A stretch of 64,000 bases of DNA, taken from assembly GCA_019448385.1 (NCBI GenBank), contig JAGTXO010000029.1, positions 62,001-126,000 on the forward strand, written 5' to 3'. The position numbers and the translations under genes were made by a program. This DNA is from Diacronema lutheri. Lineage: Eukaryota > Haptophyta > Pavlovophyceae > Pavlovales > Pavlovaceae. The number at the start of each line of letters is the position of its first letter. Position 1 is the first letter of the stretch. The notes under the pieces were generated by a model. The model ran no database searches and had not been told where the DNA came from. It was given only the letters and a program-made list of their open reading frames with translations. Positions 1-8,308 of the stretch are shown here, piece by piece.

Positions 1-53
1 CCGGACATCAACGCATGGCCGGGCGCGCGCACGAGAGAAAGGGAGGGCGTCGG

Positions 54-98
54 CGGCCCGTGCCGGCGCGGCCCGTGCCGGCGCGGCCCGTGCCGGCG
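54..98. repeat. Three perfect 15-bp tandem units in an intron
   Basis: The unit CGGCCCGTGCCGGCG is repeated three times without change (54-68, 69-83, 84-98). It lies inside the intron following the translocator's first exon. It is a small GC-rich minisatellite with no evident function. Confidence 0.9.
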
Positions 99-151
99 CA
101 GCGCGGGCGCGGGGCCGCGGGCGTGCGTAGCGCGCGCGGCGGTTCGCGCAC

Positions 152-781
152 CTTGAGCCCCGGCGCCGACATGAGCCGCGCGTTCTCAGATCCCTTGAAC
201 GCGGCCGCCAGGTTCGCGGCCGAGCCGGCGAGCACGGCGACGACCTCAAACTCGACCTTGTAGTGGCCATCCTTGTCGGGCTTGAGGCAGGCGATCGCGA
301 CGCCGAGCACGATGATGGGAAGCATGAGCGCCTTCGCCATCGTGGGCGGCTTGCTGTAGAAGAGCGTGTTGACGCCCGCAGCGAAGACCGGCTCGGCGGC
401 CTTGACGATCTGGCCAAACGCGACGGAGCCCGCGTTCATCGTGAGCACCGAGCCGAGATGCGCGAGCGCGGAGAAGACCGAGACGCCCGAGACAGACATG
501 CAGTCCGAGAAAGACAGCTTCGGCATGACCTGCCGCGCGAAAGTGATCGGGTTGATCGTGATCATCCACGACGCGATCGCCCACAGGAAGCCGATGCCGA
601 GCTGCGCCGTCGCGATCGTGTACGGGTACGGGCCCGTCTTGCCACCGCCCTCGTTGAGCGCCACCTTGTTGTAGATGTTGTAATAATAGTTGCCCAGGTA
701 CCACAGCAAGAACAGCCCGATCAGCTTCACCTTCTCACCCGCGCTCATCGGCACCGAGCTGCCTCCGCCTCCCCCTGACAT
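152..781 (-). CDS. Phosphate-translocator (TPT/DMT) family carrier, first exon only
   Basis: This exon encodes about 210 residues of a drug/metabolite-transporter carrier of the triose-phosphate/phosphate translocator family, which exchanges phosphorylated sugars for phosphate across plastid or endomembranes. Visible hallmarks are the first helix with WYLGNYYYNIYNK, the segment GPYPYTIATAQLG, and the substrate-site motif VKAAEPVFAA. Several hydrophobic helices follow, and a charged loop KPDKDGHYKVE lies near the end. The ATG at 781 leaves only about 20 residues before helix 1, so no plastid transit peptide is visible here; an in-frame ATG at 808 would add nine residues. The exon ends CTCAAG before a GTGCGC donor at 151 (phase 0), and the rest of the gene is off the left edge. 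The exact substrate cannot be told from this half. Confidence 0.85.
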
Positions 782-805
782 GGTCTTCGGTGGACCTTGT
801 GGATG

Positions 806-863
806 CACGAGCAGTCCCGATGCAATTACCTGAGGGCCGACGGTTTCATCGGGACTGCTCGTG
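806..863. promoter_or_regulatory. Perfect 17-bp inverted repeat upstream of the translocator
   Basis: CACGAGCAGTCCCGATG at 806-822 is matched exactly by its reverse complement at 847-863, with a 24-bp loop. It lies 25-82 bp upstream of the ATG at 781, in the promoter or 5' leader, and could form a stable RNA hairpin or bind a dimeric factor. No terminator-like T run follows. Confidence 0.6.
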
Positions 864-949
864 TCCTTTGACTCCTGTCAATCTTGTGGCACCACACTCG
901 TCAACAGTCACAACAGTCGGGGGCCCGGGGCCGCGCGGGGGCCGGGGCT

Positions 950-1906
950 TCAATCGAGCGAGACGCGCCGCGGCTGCAGCCGCACCTGCGCGTCGCGCGA
1001 AGGCGACAGTGCGGCCGCCGGGTCGGCGCTCGGCGGGTTGCTCCCCACGCGCGACGGCGGCGGCGTCGGTGAGCGCGCGGTGGCGACGGCTGCGCCCAGC
1101 CGCGCGTGTGCCGCGGCTGCGGCGTCGGCGCGCGGCTCGTTGCCGGCGTCCGCCGCGTCCGTCGTGGCGATCGCTGCAGCTGTCGCCTCCTCCGCCTCTG
1201 CGGCGGCCGCGGCGGCGGCCGACGGCGGCTGCTTGGGCGGCGGCGTCGGCACCGCGGCGTCAGAACGCGGCGCGAGCACCTCCTGCGCCTCGGGCTGGTT
1301 GGGCTGCACGGGCATGGGCATGTTGGCCTGCTGTAGCCCCTGCCCGCCGCACAGCAGCTTGAGCAGCCGCGGCCTGGGTGCGACGCGCACGTGCACACGG
1401 GGACGGGGCGCGGCGCGCGGCGCGCGGCGCGGGCGTCGAAAAGCGCGCGCGCGGCGCGCGCGCGAGAGAGCATCTGGTCGAGCGTGGTGCCGATGCGCGC
1501 GCGCGTGCGCCGCCCACCTGAAACGATCGAGCACGGCCTGCCGCTGCACGCGCACCCACCGCCGCACGTCGCGCGCGTGCTGCACGTGCTGCTCCAGGAT
1601 GAGCTCGGCGGAGGCGCGCGACGAGGAAATGCGCAGCTCGGAGGCAGTGCGCTTCTTGCTCGACGGCACCAGCCGGGCGAGCGAGAGCGGCGTGTGCGGG
1701 AGCGGCGCGGGCAGCTGGATCCCGCTCGCCGCCGCGAGAGTCGTCGGCCGGACGATCGGCGGCCTGTTTGGGTTGTTCGCGACCCACTCGCGCGCGAGGA
1801 GGTACATGGAGGGCTCGGGCGCGAGCGCGTCCACGTTGATCTTGCGGTCATGCACCGTGAGCGTGCGCGGCGCGCGCTTGGGCGGCGCACCAGCAAACTC
1901 GTTCAT
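950..1906 (-). CDS. LIN37: LIN37-like subunit of the MuvB/DREAM complex
   Basis: The predicted protein has 270 residues in two exons (1906-1518, 1373-950; intron GT...AG, phase 2). LIN37 is a core MuvB subunit that helps the DREAM complex repress or time cell-cycle genes. Two short blocks resemble the family: SMYLLAREWVANNP (about residues 33-46), comparable to the Y-x-L-x-R-x-W-x-x-N-x-P block of animal LIN37, and RRWVRVQRQAVLDRFR, comparable to the C-terminal RW-K-R-x-R block. The rest is low-complexity Pro/Ala. The start at 1906 is chosen because coding character begins there. Its start codon faces that of the EHD-like gene 68 bp away. The assignment rests on short motifs only; it could be another small nuclear protein. 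Confidence 0.55.
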   Translation of the reverse strand: MNEFAGAPPKRAPRTLTVHDRKINVDALAPEPSMYLLAREWVANNPNRPPIVRPTTLAAASGIQLPAPLPHTPLSLARLVPSSKKRTASELRISSSRASAELILEQHVQHARDVRRWVRVQRQAVLDRFRWAAHARAHRHHARPDALSRARRARAFRRPRRAPRAAPRPRVHVRVAPRPRLLKLLCGGQGLQQANMPMPVQPNQPEAQEVLAPRSDAAVPTPPPKQPPSAAAAAAAEAEEATAAAIATTDAADAGNEPRADAAAAAHARLGAAVATARSPTPPPSRVGSNPPSADPAAALSPSRDAQVRLQPRRVSLD

Positions 1907-1974
1907 CGTCGTGTGCTCCAGGAGCCAGTCAACTTGAAAGCGCGCCCTCGTTGGATCGGCTGGCCGGGTCGGCG

Positions 1975-3552
1975 ATGGGCACGCGGGACGTTGGCCGCCC
2001 GCCCGAGCTTGCGTCGCCGCTGGGCGCGCCGAGCCCACCGCCTGGCTGCACGAACGAGCGCATCCTTCGTGCCATCTCCACGCTCTACGCCGGCGCGCGG
2101 CCGGGCGTCGACGGCCCCGGCCCGCGCGGCGACGGCACGCCAGGCTCGGCGCGTCCCGCGACCGCGACGCCCACGGCGGCTCGGACGGCTCGCGAGCTCG
2201 GGCTCAGGCGGCTGTGCGCGCAGTTTGGCGTGCCATGCGATCCGCCGCGCCGCAAGGTCAGCGTGCTGCTGCTCGGCACGCACTCGTCGGGCAAGTCATC
2301 GTTCGTGAACTGGTACGTCGGCGAGCAAGTCCAGACGACGGGCGTCGCGGTCGAGACGCAGGGCATCTCGCTCGTCACATCCGGCCGGCGGCGAGAGAGC
2401 CTCGGCGGGCAAGCGACGCTTCAACTGTATGAAGCGCTTGCGCCCCTCGGCCGCCTTGGCGCCGCGCACGCGCTCTCGACCGAGGTCTGCGCGTCACGCG
2501 CGCGCCTCTTCCCGCTGCTCACGTTCATCGATACGCCGGGCCTCGTCGACGGCGGATTTGAATACGCCTTTGCCGTCGAGGACTGCCTCGACGCGCTCGC
2601 GAGGCACGCGGACCTCGTCCTGCTCTTCTTCGACCCGCACTCGCAGGCGCTGTGCGACCGAATGCTGCGCGTCGTGCGCCGGCTGTGCGAGCACTCACGC
2701 GCTAAGCTCCGCCCGTTTCTCTCGAAGGCCGACGCGATCCCGACGGACGCCGAGCGCAGCAAGGTGCTCGTGCAGCTGACGCAGACGCTGACAAGCCGCA
2801 CGCCCATCGCGCTGCGCGAGCTGCCATGCATCTACCTGCCAACGTCGCCGTGCGCTGCACGCTCGCCGCCGGCCGCGGCGGCCGAGCGCGCGCGCGCCGC
2901 CGACGTGCGCGCGCCGGCCGAGCCGAGCCCACGTTCGCCACACACGCCTTTCAGCACGAGCGCGCGCTATGCCAACGTCGAGCACGACGAGAGGGGCAGG
3001 GGGCTTGTCGGCGCTCCGTCTAACCATGTTAACGAGCTGTGCGCCGAATTTGAGCGCGCGGTTGAGCGGACGGTGCAGGCCGCGCTCGAGCAGGCCAAGG
3101 CCGACGCAGCCGCGCTGCGCGACGCTGCGCTGCGCCGCCTCGACGGCGCGTGCGCCGCGCGCGCGGCGAACCGCGCGCGCGCCGCGCGCTCGCTCGCGCT
3201 GCTTGCGGCATCGGCACTTCCGCCTGCCCTCCTTTGCGCGTGCGCGCTCGGCGAGGCGGGCTGGCTCGGCGGCGCTGCGCGCGCGCCGCGCGCCGACGGC
3301 TTTGCGCCCGCCGACGGCGACGCGTGGCTCGTCGATGCGCTTTGCGCGCCGTGCGTCGGCGCGCTCGTGCTCCTGCACGTGGTCGCGCAGCTCAGCTGGC
3401 GAACGCGCAACGTCGCGGCTGAGCTGGGGTGCGAGGCGGTCGGGAAGGTGGAGGACGTGGCGGCATGGGTGTCTGACGACGTGATTCCTACGCTCGACGC
3501 GCTGTACGACGAGTATTTCGCGCAATCGGGTGTCGATCGCGACGCAGTCTAG
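1975..3552 (+). CDS. EHD/dynamin-like GTPase with C-terminal membrane segments
   Basis: This single-exon protein has 525 residues; the first in-frame ATG is at 1975. The GTPase core is clear: P-loop GTHSSGKSS (101-109), then VQTTGVAVETQG as switch I, DTPG (in IDTPGLVDG) as G3, FFDPHSQALCD matching the EHD block after G3, and SKAD as G4 in place of NKAD. The N-terminal helix NERILRAISTLYAG also resembles EHDs. EHD proteins are ATP/GTP-driven membrane remodellers of endosomes. Unlike animal EHDs there is no EH domain. Instead a helical Arg/Ala-rich region is followed by two hydrophobic segments, LALLAASALPPALLCACAL and VGALVLLHVVAQLSW, so it is probably membrane-embedded. It converges on UBL3 with 92 bp between stops. 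Confidence 0.75.
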   Translation: MGTRDVGRPPELASPLGAPSPPPGCTNERILRAISTLYAGARPGVDGPGPRGDGTPGSARPATATPTAARTARELGLRRLCAQFGVPCDPPRRKVSVLLLGTHSSGKSSFVNWYVGEQVQTTGVAVETQGISLVTSGRRRESLGGQATLQLYEALAPLGRLGAAHALSTEVCASRARLFPLLTFIDTPGLVDGGFEYAFAVEDCLDALARHADLVLLFFDPHSQALCDRMLRVVRRLCEHSRAKLRPFLSKADAIPTDAERSKVLVQLTQTLTSRTPIALRELPCIYLPTSPCAARSPPAAAAERARAADVRAPAEPSPRSPHTPFSTSARYANVEHDERGRGLVGAPSNHVNELCAEFERAVERTVQAALEQAKADAAALRDAALRRLDGACAARAANRARAARSLALLAASALPPALLCACALGEAGWLGGAARAPRADGFAPADGDAWLVDALCAPCVGALVLLHVVAQLSWRTRNVAAELGCEAVGKVEDVAAWVSDDVIPTLDALYDEYFAQSGVDRDAV

Positions 3553-3644
3553 ACGCGTCAGTTGTGTAGTTCACCCAGTCCGACCGACCGGGCCAGGGAG
3601 CGCCTGCGGGCGGTGCCTGCGGCGGCGCGTCGGTCGAGGCGCCA

Positions 3645-4227
3645 CTACGACACGACGCACTGGCAACGCCCGCTCGCGCTCTGCCGCCCGCTAGCATCGG
3701 TCCCGGTTCCGCTCACGGCGACGACCTTCTCGTTGGGGAGCGCGGCGCCCGTCGGCTTCACCTCAGCGGGCGGCGCCATGACGATGACGTGAAACGTGGT
3801 CGTATCCGAGACGGAAACGTGCTGCACGTCCTGGAGGACCTTGTCGTCCTCGAGAAACTTGCCGGCGAACAATAATCGCACGTGCGTCGCGTCGGGCGGC
3901 TTTGTGGCCGCGGGCAGGTCTGCGCGGAAGGCGAGACCGGCCGTGCGTGGCGCGCGAGCGCGTAAGGCGCGCGCGCGAGCAGGGCACGCGCGCGCGGCAA
4001 GCACGGCGTCAGCGAATGCCCGCTCCCCGGCAGACGTAGCTGTTGCCCGCTCTTTGGCGATGCGCGCGCGAACGCTCGCGCCTGCCAAGGCGCGCGCGCT
4101 CGCCTGACGGCCACTTGTCGACGATGGCGCGTTTGATCGAGATCACCGACTGCGTGGCGGCGACGTCGGTGAAGGTGAACTCGCGGTTCTCCGCCGCGTA
4201 CAGGAACCTAATCGTGCAGGTCGCCAT
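3645..4227 (-). CDS. UBL3: UBL3-type membrane-anchored ubiquitin-fold protein
   Basis: Two exons (4227-4104, 3919-3645) encode a small ubiquitin-fold protein ending in CQCVVS, a CAAX box preceded by a palmitoylatable Cys. Exon 1 gives the first beta-hairpin (TIRFLYAAENREFTF...) and helix (SVISIKRAIVDKWPS). Exon 2 gives the RLLFAGKFLEDDKVLQD and TTFHVIVM strands. This order is that of UBL3/MUB proteins, which sit on membranes by prenylation and guide proteins to vesicles or bind E2 enzymes. The 184-bp intron has a GC donor (CAG|GCGAGC). The GT four bases upstream would break the frame, while the GC site keeps it (phase 1, forming Asp). A perfect dyad lies 53-70 bp upstream of the ATG. Confidence 0.9.
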
Positions 4228-4279
4228 CCCCCTGGGCGCGCGAGGCTCCGCGACGGACCTCGACTTGTGAGGGGTGCAC

Positions 4280-4297
4280 GGTCAGCAACTGCTGACC
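4280..4297. promoter_or_regulatory. 18-bp dyad in the UBL3 upstream region
   Basis: GGTCAGCA and TGCTGACC are exact inverted copies separated by AC. The half-site TGCTGA is the extended half recognised by Maf-type bZIP factors, here in everted order. That link is inference; the symmetry is seen directly. Confidence 0.4.
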
Positions 4298-4425
4298 TTT
4301 CTGTGAAGGGATCAAAAACTCACAGCTGTTGTTGCTCTCAATCAGACCTCCACTCGCAGCCGCGCTGCCGACCGCGCCGCGCGGATTGGATGGCCGCGTT
4401 CGCCGCGGGCAGCCTGTTCGGCCAG

Positions 4426-5025
4426 TCACCCGCCGCTGCCGTCGCTTGGCGCAAGAGTGCCGCCGCCGGGCGGCGTGCGCGCCGCGTGGCGCCTGAGCGC
4501 TCGGACGGCGCCCTCTCGCATCACCGCGAACACGCCCATGAGACCAACTCCCGCGAACTGGACGGCCTGCACGTCGGCGCGCACGATGGTGAATCGGGGC
4601 GCGAACGTGTGCAGCCGCGACGTCGCCTTGCCGTCCGGCCCGACGAGCCCGCCGCCGTCGAGGCTCCAGAGGAGCACGCCCTCACCGTTGCGCACGCGCA
4701 GGCCTCGTAGCGCGTGCTGTCGCTGAAGCTCGAGCGCGTATTCACCCGAGCGCATGCCCACCGTGCAATATGGGACGACCCATCGCTCCTCCGCGAGCGC
4801 CGCCTCGGCGCCGCGCGCGCGCTCAAACTCGTCGCGCGAGACCGCGTTGGGCAGAGTTGACACGCCGCGCTCTGCAGCCGTGCGACAATCAATGAGGATG
4901 GCTCGCGAGCCGAGCGCGTCGATTTCGGCCCGGCTGATGAGCTCTACACCCGCCGGCGCGTACCGCTCGACGAGTGCGACCACCCTGGCTCTCTTGCTAC
5001 CGAGGTCCTCAACGGCCGCGGCCAT
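4426..5025 (-). CDS. Single-domain rhodanese-like protein
   Basis: This intronless protein has 199 residues, starting at the ATG at 5025. The rhodanese fold is shown by ILIDCRTAAERGVSTLPNA (strand, acidic residue, Gly turn) and by the active loop YCTVGMRSG, whose Cys can carry a persulfide; the following segment GEYALELQ is the helix that follows. Rhodanese domains transfer sulfane sulfur or, when altered, act as phosphatase-like or structural modules. The C-terminal half holds a hydrophobic stretch FAGVGLMGVFAVM that may be a membrane segment. No signal peptide is obvious. Its start faces the V-ATPase G start 71 bp away. Confidence 0.83.
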   Translation of the reverse strand: MAAAVEDLGSKRARVVALVERYAPAGVELISRAEIDALGSRAILIDCRTAAERGVSTLPNAVSRDEFERARGAEAALAEERWVVPYCTVGMRSGEYALELQRQHALRGLRVRNGEGVLLWSLDGGGLVGPDGKATSRLHTFAPRFTIVRADVQAVQFAGVGLMGVFAVMREGAVRALRRHAARTPPGGGTLAPSDGSGG

Positions 5026-5096
5026 CGTGCGACCAACCGGACTCCCGGATCGAACCCAGGCCGGGCCCTGAGTTCTGCCCGCAGGCCGAGCGAGAC

Positions 5097-5653
5097 ATGA
5101 TGGGCATTCAGCGCCTGCTCGAGGCGGAGTCGCAGGCCTCGGAGGTGGTTGCGCAGGCGAAGAAGGGTGCGCAGCGCTGGCAGGCGCGCTCGAGAGCGCG
5201 ATGCCGTCACACCTCTCTCCACCGAGCCGCTCACGCCCATTGTCCGCATGCGCGTCGCGCGCGCGCGCTCGCGCGCGGATGCGTCGTCCCGCGCGCGCAG
5301 ACAAGGTCCTCCGGCTCAAGCTCGCCAAGGAGGAGGCTGAGAACGAGATCATGGCGTACCGCCAGCTGCGTGAGGACCAGTTCCAGAAGTACTCCGCCGA
5401 TGTGTGCGCCGTGCGCCTCTACCATCGCCACCGCCACCGCTGCCGCCGCTGTCGGCCGCGCCCCTAAGCGCCCCGCGCGCGGCCGCCGCCACCGTCCTGC
5501 GCCGCGCAGCGCACGGGCAACACCGGCGATTTCACGAAGAAGGTCCAGGCCGAGACCGACTCCGCGATGAAGAACATTCAGATCTCCATCGATGCCAACA
5601 AGGAGAAGATCATCACCTCGCTCCTCCAGTCCGTGACCACCGTCTCCATCTAG
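5097..5653 (+). CDS. ATP6V1G: V-type proton ATPase subunit G
   Basis: Three exons (5097-5166, 5301-5401, 5510-5653) encode 104 residues, the usual length for subunit G of the V1 peripheral stalk, which with subunit E resists rotation in the proton pump of vacuoles and endosomes. Exon 1 holds GIQRLLEAESQASEVVAQAK, exon 2 the basic-to-acidic helix LRLKLAKEEAENEIMAYRQ, and exon 3 the C-terminal helix ending LLQSVTTVSI. Both introns use GT donors and GCGCAG acceptors and keep phase (1, then 0). ATGATG at 5097 gives two adjacent start codons. Confidence 0.95.
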
Positions 5654-6483
5654 CGTGCGCCTCGGCTACGGCCGCGAGGCCACGTTGGCGCTTTCGCGCC
5701 GGGCCGTTGCCGGCCCGTCGCGCGCGAGCAGGAGATGAGAGTGTCGGGACGAACGGAGGTTGCCGTCGCTCGGCTCTGCAGCGCCGCGCACGCACAGCCC
5801 GCCGCGGTCTCGCCGCGCGCCCAACCGTCACGCCACCGGAGTGCCTCGGCGGCGACCACCGCCCAGGCCACGCCGGTGGGGGCCGAGCCGCGAGTACAAC
5901 AAGGGGCAACGCTCGAGTCGAATCTCAGCACCGCCCTGCTCCGCCGCTCGCGCTTTCACCAAGGACGACTTTGCAGTACATGCCGACAGGCGCGACCCCA
6001 TACGCGACGTCGGCTTGGCCAGCAGGATTCCCCACCAACGGGCAACGCAACCGCCACGGACTCATCCGCGCGCCGCCGCCCTCCGCGCGCTCACTTTGCG
6101 CATGGGAATGGCCGGGCATTTTGCCCGGCTTCGACGAGGACAAGCTCGAGCCAGCCTCAGCCACGCTCCTTCGCCTGCGACCTGCCTGCGACTCCTTCGT
6201 GTGCACGACCCCTGGCGCGCTGCCCCAGACCGCCGCGCCACGCTGCACAGCGCGCCTGTGCCCGACGACAGCAGCCACCGCCGCTCCGGCCGATTCAAAT
6301 CCGCGTTCGCGCGCGTGACCGGCCAGAAGCAGTGATAGGCCGCGTGAAAGGGTATCTCTCGTACGCACCTTCCTTCCTCTGGTGTTTGTCAGATGGACAC
6401 CAGACTTCATCAGTCTCGCCGTCGCCGACGCGGGGAGGAAGGTCGAGGGTGACATCGAGCACCCGGGTGAATGAACAAGCGAC
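5654..6483. other. 830-bp interval between convergent genes, no confident gene
   Basis: The space between the V-ATPase G stop and the GARP stop is long for this window. Open frames exist on both strands but codon usage is mixed. A plus-strand stretch near 5973-6060 (YMPTGATPYATSAWPAG...) and another ending FARVTGQKQ near 6330 look faintly protein-like, but I cannot join them to a start. A short hairpin GCCGGGCA/TGCCCGGC sits near 6111-6129. Confidence 0.4.
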
Positions 6484-7861
6484 TCATGCGCGCGCCGCGT
6501 CTGGCCAGCTCATGAAGCCCGCCGGCCGCTGCTGCTGCATCATTTCGAGGATCTTGCTCTGCATCGACGTGTTGGAGAGCACCTGCGTGAGCTCGTAGCC
6601 GCTGGACTGGGGCGCGGGAAAAGCCGGCGGCGAGGCGAGGCAGCAGCCAGCCGAGGCGAACGTCGGCGGCGAGGGCGGCGCCGGGTGTGACGCGGCCGTC
6701 GGCGTCGCGGATGGCGTGTGGAGGCCGCGCGCCGCCGCGTGCGATTGCCTCGGCGACGGCTCCGCGCTCGGGATGGCGCTCGACGAGCTTGGGCGCGGCG
6801 CGCCGGACGAGAGCGACGCGGGCGGAGCTGAGGCGGTGCGCTGCGACAAGTGCGCCGAGAGGCTTCCGCTGTGCGACGGCTGCTTGTGCAGGCGCAGGCG
6901 GTACTTCTGCGCGCGGGCGGGCGCGCGCGGCGCGGCGCGGGCGGCGTCAGCGCGCGCGCACGCGCACGTGCGGCCACCGCCTCTGCTGCCTCACGGCCCC
7001 GCGCGCGCGGTGGGGCGGACCTGCAGGTGGCTTTTAATGTTGCGCGTCGTGATGCCCTCAACGTTCATGAGCTGCTGGATCGCCTGCGGCTTGGCGTCTG
7101 CGCGGCGCGACGCGCAGCGGGCGGACGTGTGAGCCCCCCAGCGCGGCGCAGGCGTGGCGAGGCGCGCACGGCGCGCGCATCGCACGCGCGCGCGGCGACG
7201 CACTCTCGGAGCCGAGCTTGGCGACTGCCTCCTCAAAGCGGCGGTGGAGGTCGTCGGTCCATACAAGCCGGCGGCTCTGCTTGCTGCCCTTGCCGCCGCC
7301 GTAAAACTCGCCGGCCAGGCCCGCGTCCAGCTCGCCGTCGTCGCCGTCCGCCAAGTCACCATGGCCAACGTCAATGTGCAGGTCGACGCGCGCGTCGGCG
7401 CCGTCGGTGTGGCGCATCGTCTCAACGTCCGAGGCAGAGTCCATGTCCTCGCACGAGCGCTCGCCCTCGTCACTCGCCGGCTGCGGGCTGCACGGCGCAG
7501 CGTCGTCGCCCGCGCTGTGCAGCACGCCCGTCGCGACCGCAACGCGCGCCGACGCGGCGACACCGGCGCGCAGGTCGACGCGCTGCCGGTGCGCAGTGTG
7601 AACACCCGAGCTGGCGCTCGAGCCCGAACCGACCTGCAGCAGCAGCTTGGCCGCCCAGATCGACGCGATGTGGTGCGAGATCTCCTCGGCCGAGTGCGCG
7701 TCGTAATATTCCGCCGAGACCTCGTCGCTCTCGAGGAAGGCGGCGATGTCCTGCAGGCCAATGTGCGACGAATGCAGCTCGCAGTGGCGAAGGATAGTCG
7801 GCAGCAGCTCGGCACGGCGGTCCGTCTCGCGAGGGCGCTTCGCGACGCACGACGGCTGCAT
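6484..7861 (-). CDS. GARP-family (SHAQKYF-class) MYB transcription factor
   Basis: Three exons (7861-7204, 7097-7021, 6906-6484) encode about 385 residues. The DNA-binding GARP domain is split across all three: RRLVWTDDLHRRFEEAVAKL in exon 1, KPQAIQQLMNVEGITTRNIK then SHLQ in exon 2, and KYRLRLHKQ opening exon 3. This is the Golden2-like/ARR-B type of single MYB repeat, found in plants and algae. Upstream lies a helical segment (PTILRHCELHSS..., SAEEISHHIASIWAAKLLL) of unknown role, then an acidic region DEGERSCEDMDSASDVE that may activate transcription. The tail is Ser/Pro/Ala-rich with a Gln run near MMQQQRP. No receiver domain is visible, so a phosphorelay role is not supported. Splice phases agree (1, then 0). 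Confidence 0.93.
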
Positions 7862-8308
7862 CCTTGCTCTCGTGCGCTCTGGGGGGGATGCGCGAGAGCG
7901 ATGCCCCGCCAAAGGGCAGCTATTGGAGAAAGTGCTCCGGCCAATGGTTGGCGAGTGCGCAGCGTCGCACAGAGGGCGGACGAAACCCGCTCAATTTCAA
8001 AAAAACCATCGCCGATTATGTGGCAAATATTTCAATTTGGGAAGGGCTGTAAGTGTTGAGTGTTGACGGCCGAGTCACTCCAGGCAGTAGCTCGAGTTCG
8101 CGCCTCGAGCTGTGCTCCTCTGGAGCTCCCACAGTTTGCGCCGCTTCGGTCCTGCTTGATGCACGCGCTTAGCTAACTCGCACAGTCGCAGCATCAACTT
8201 TTGGACCCTGACTGACTCTCGCAGGTTCAAGGTGAGGGCCGCGACACTGCGGACAGTGACGAAGCGCTTCGCACCCTTGATGCGCGAGCCCGGGCTGCCC
8301 ACGCTGAG
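7862..8308. promoter_or_regulatory. 447-bp shared upstream region of the GARP factor and TTD14-like gene
   Basis: This is the longer kind of divergent spacer in the window. It contains an AT-richer patch at 7985-8040 with CGCTCAATTT at 7988-7997, a CCAAT sequence near 7940, and A/T runs. CGCTCAATTT recurs at 23736-23745 upstream of GH9. I see no coding exon. Confidence 0.5.
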
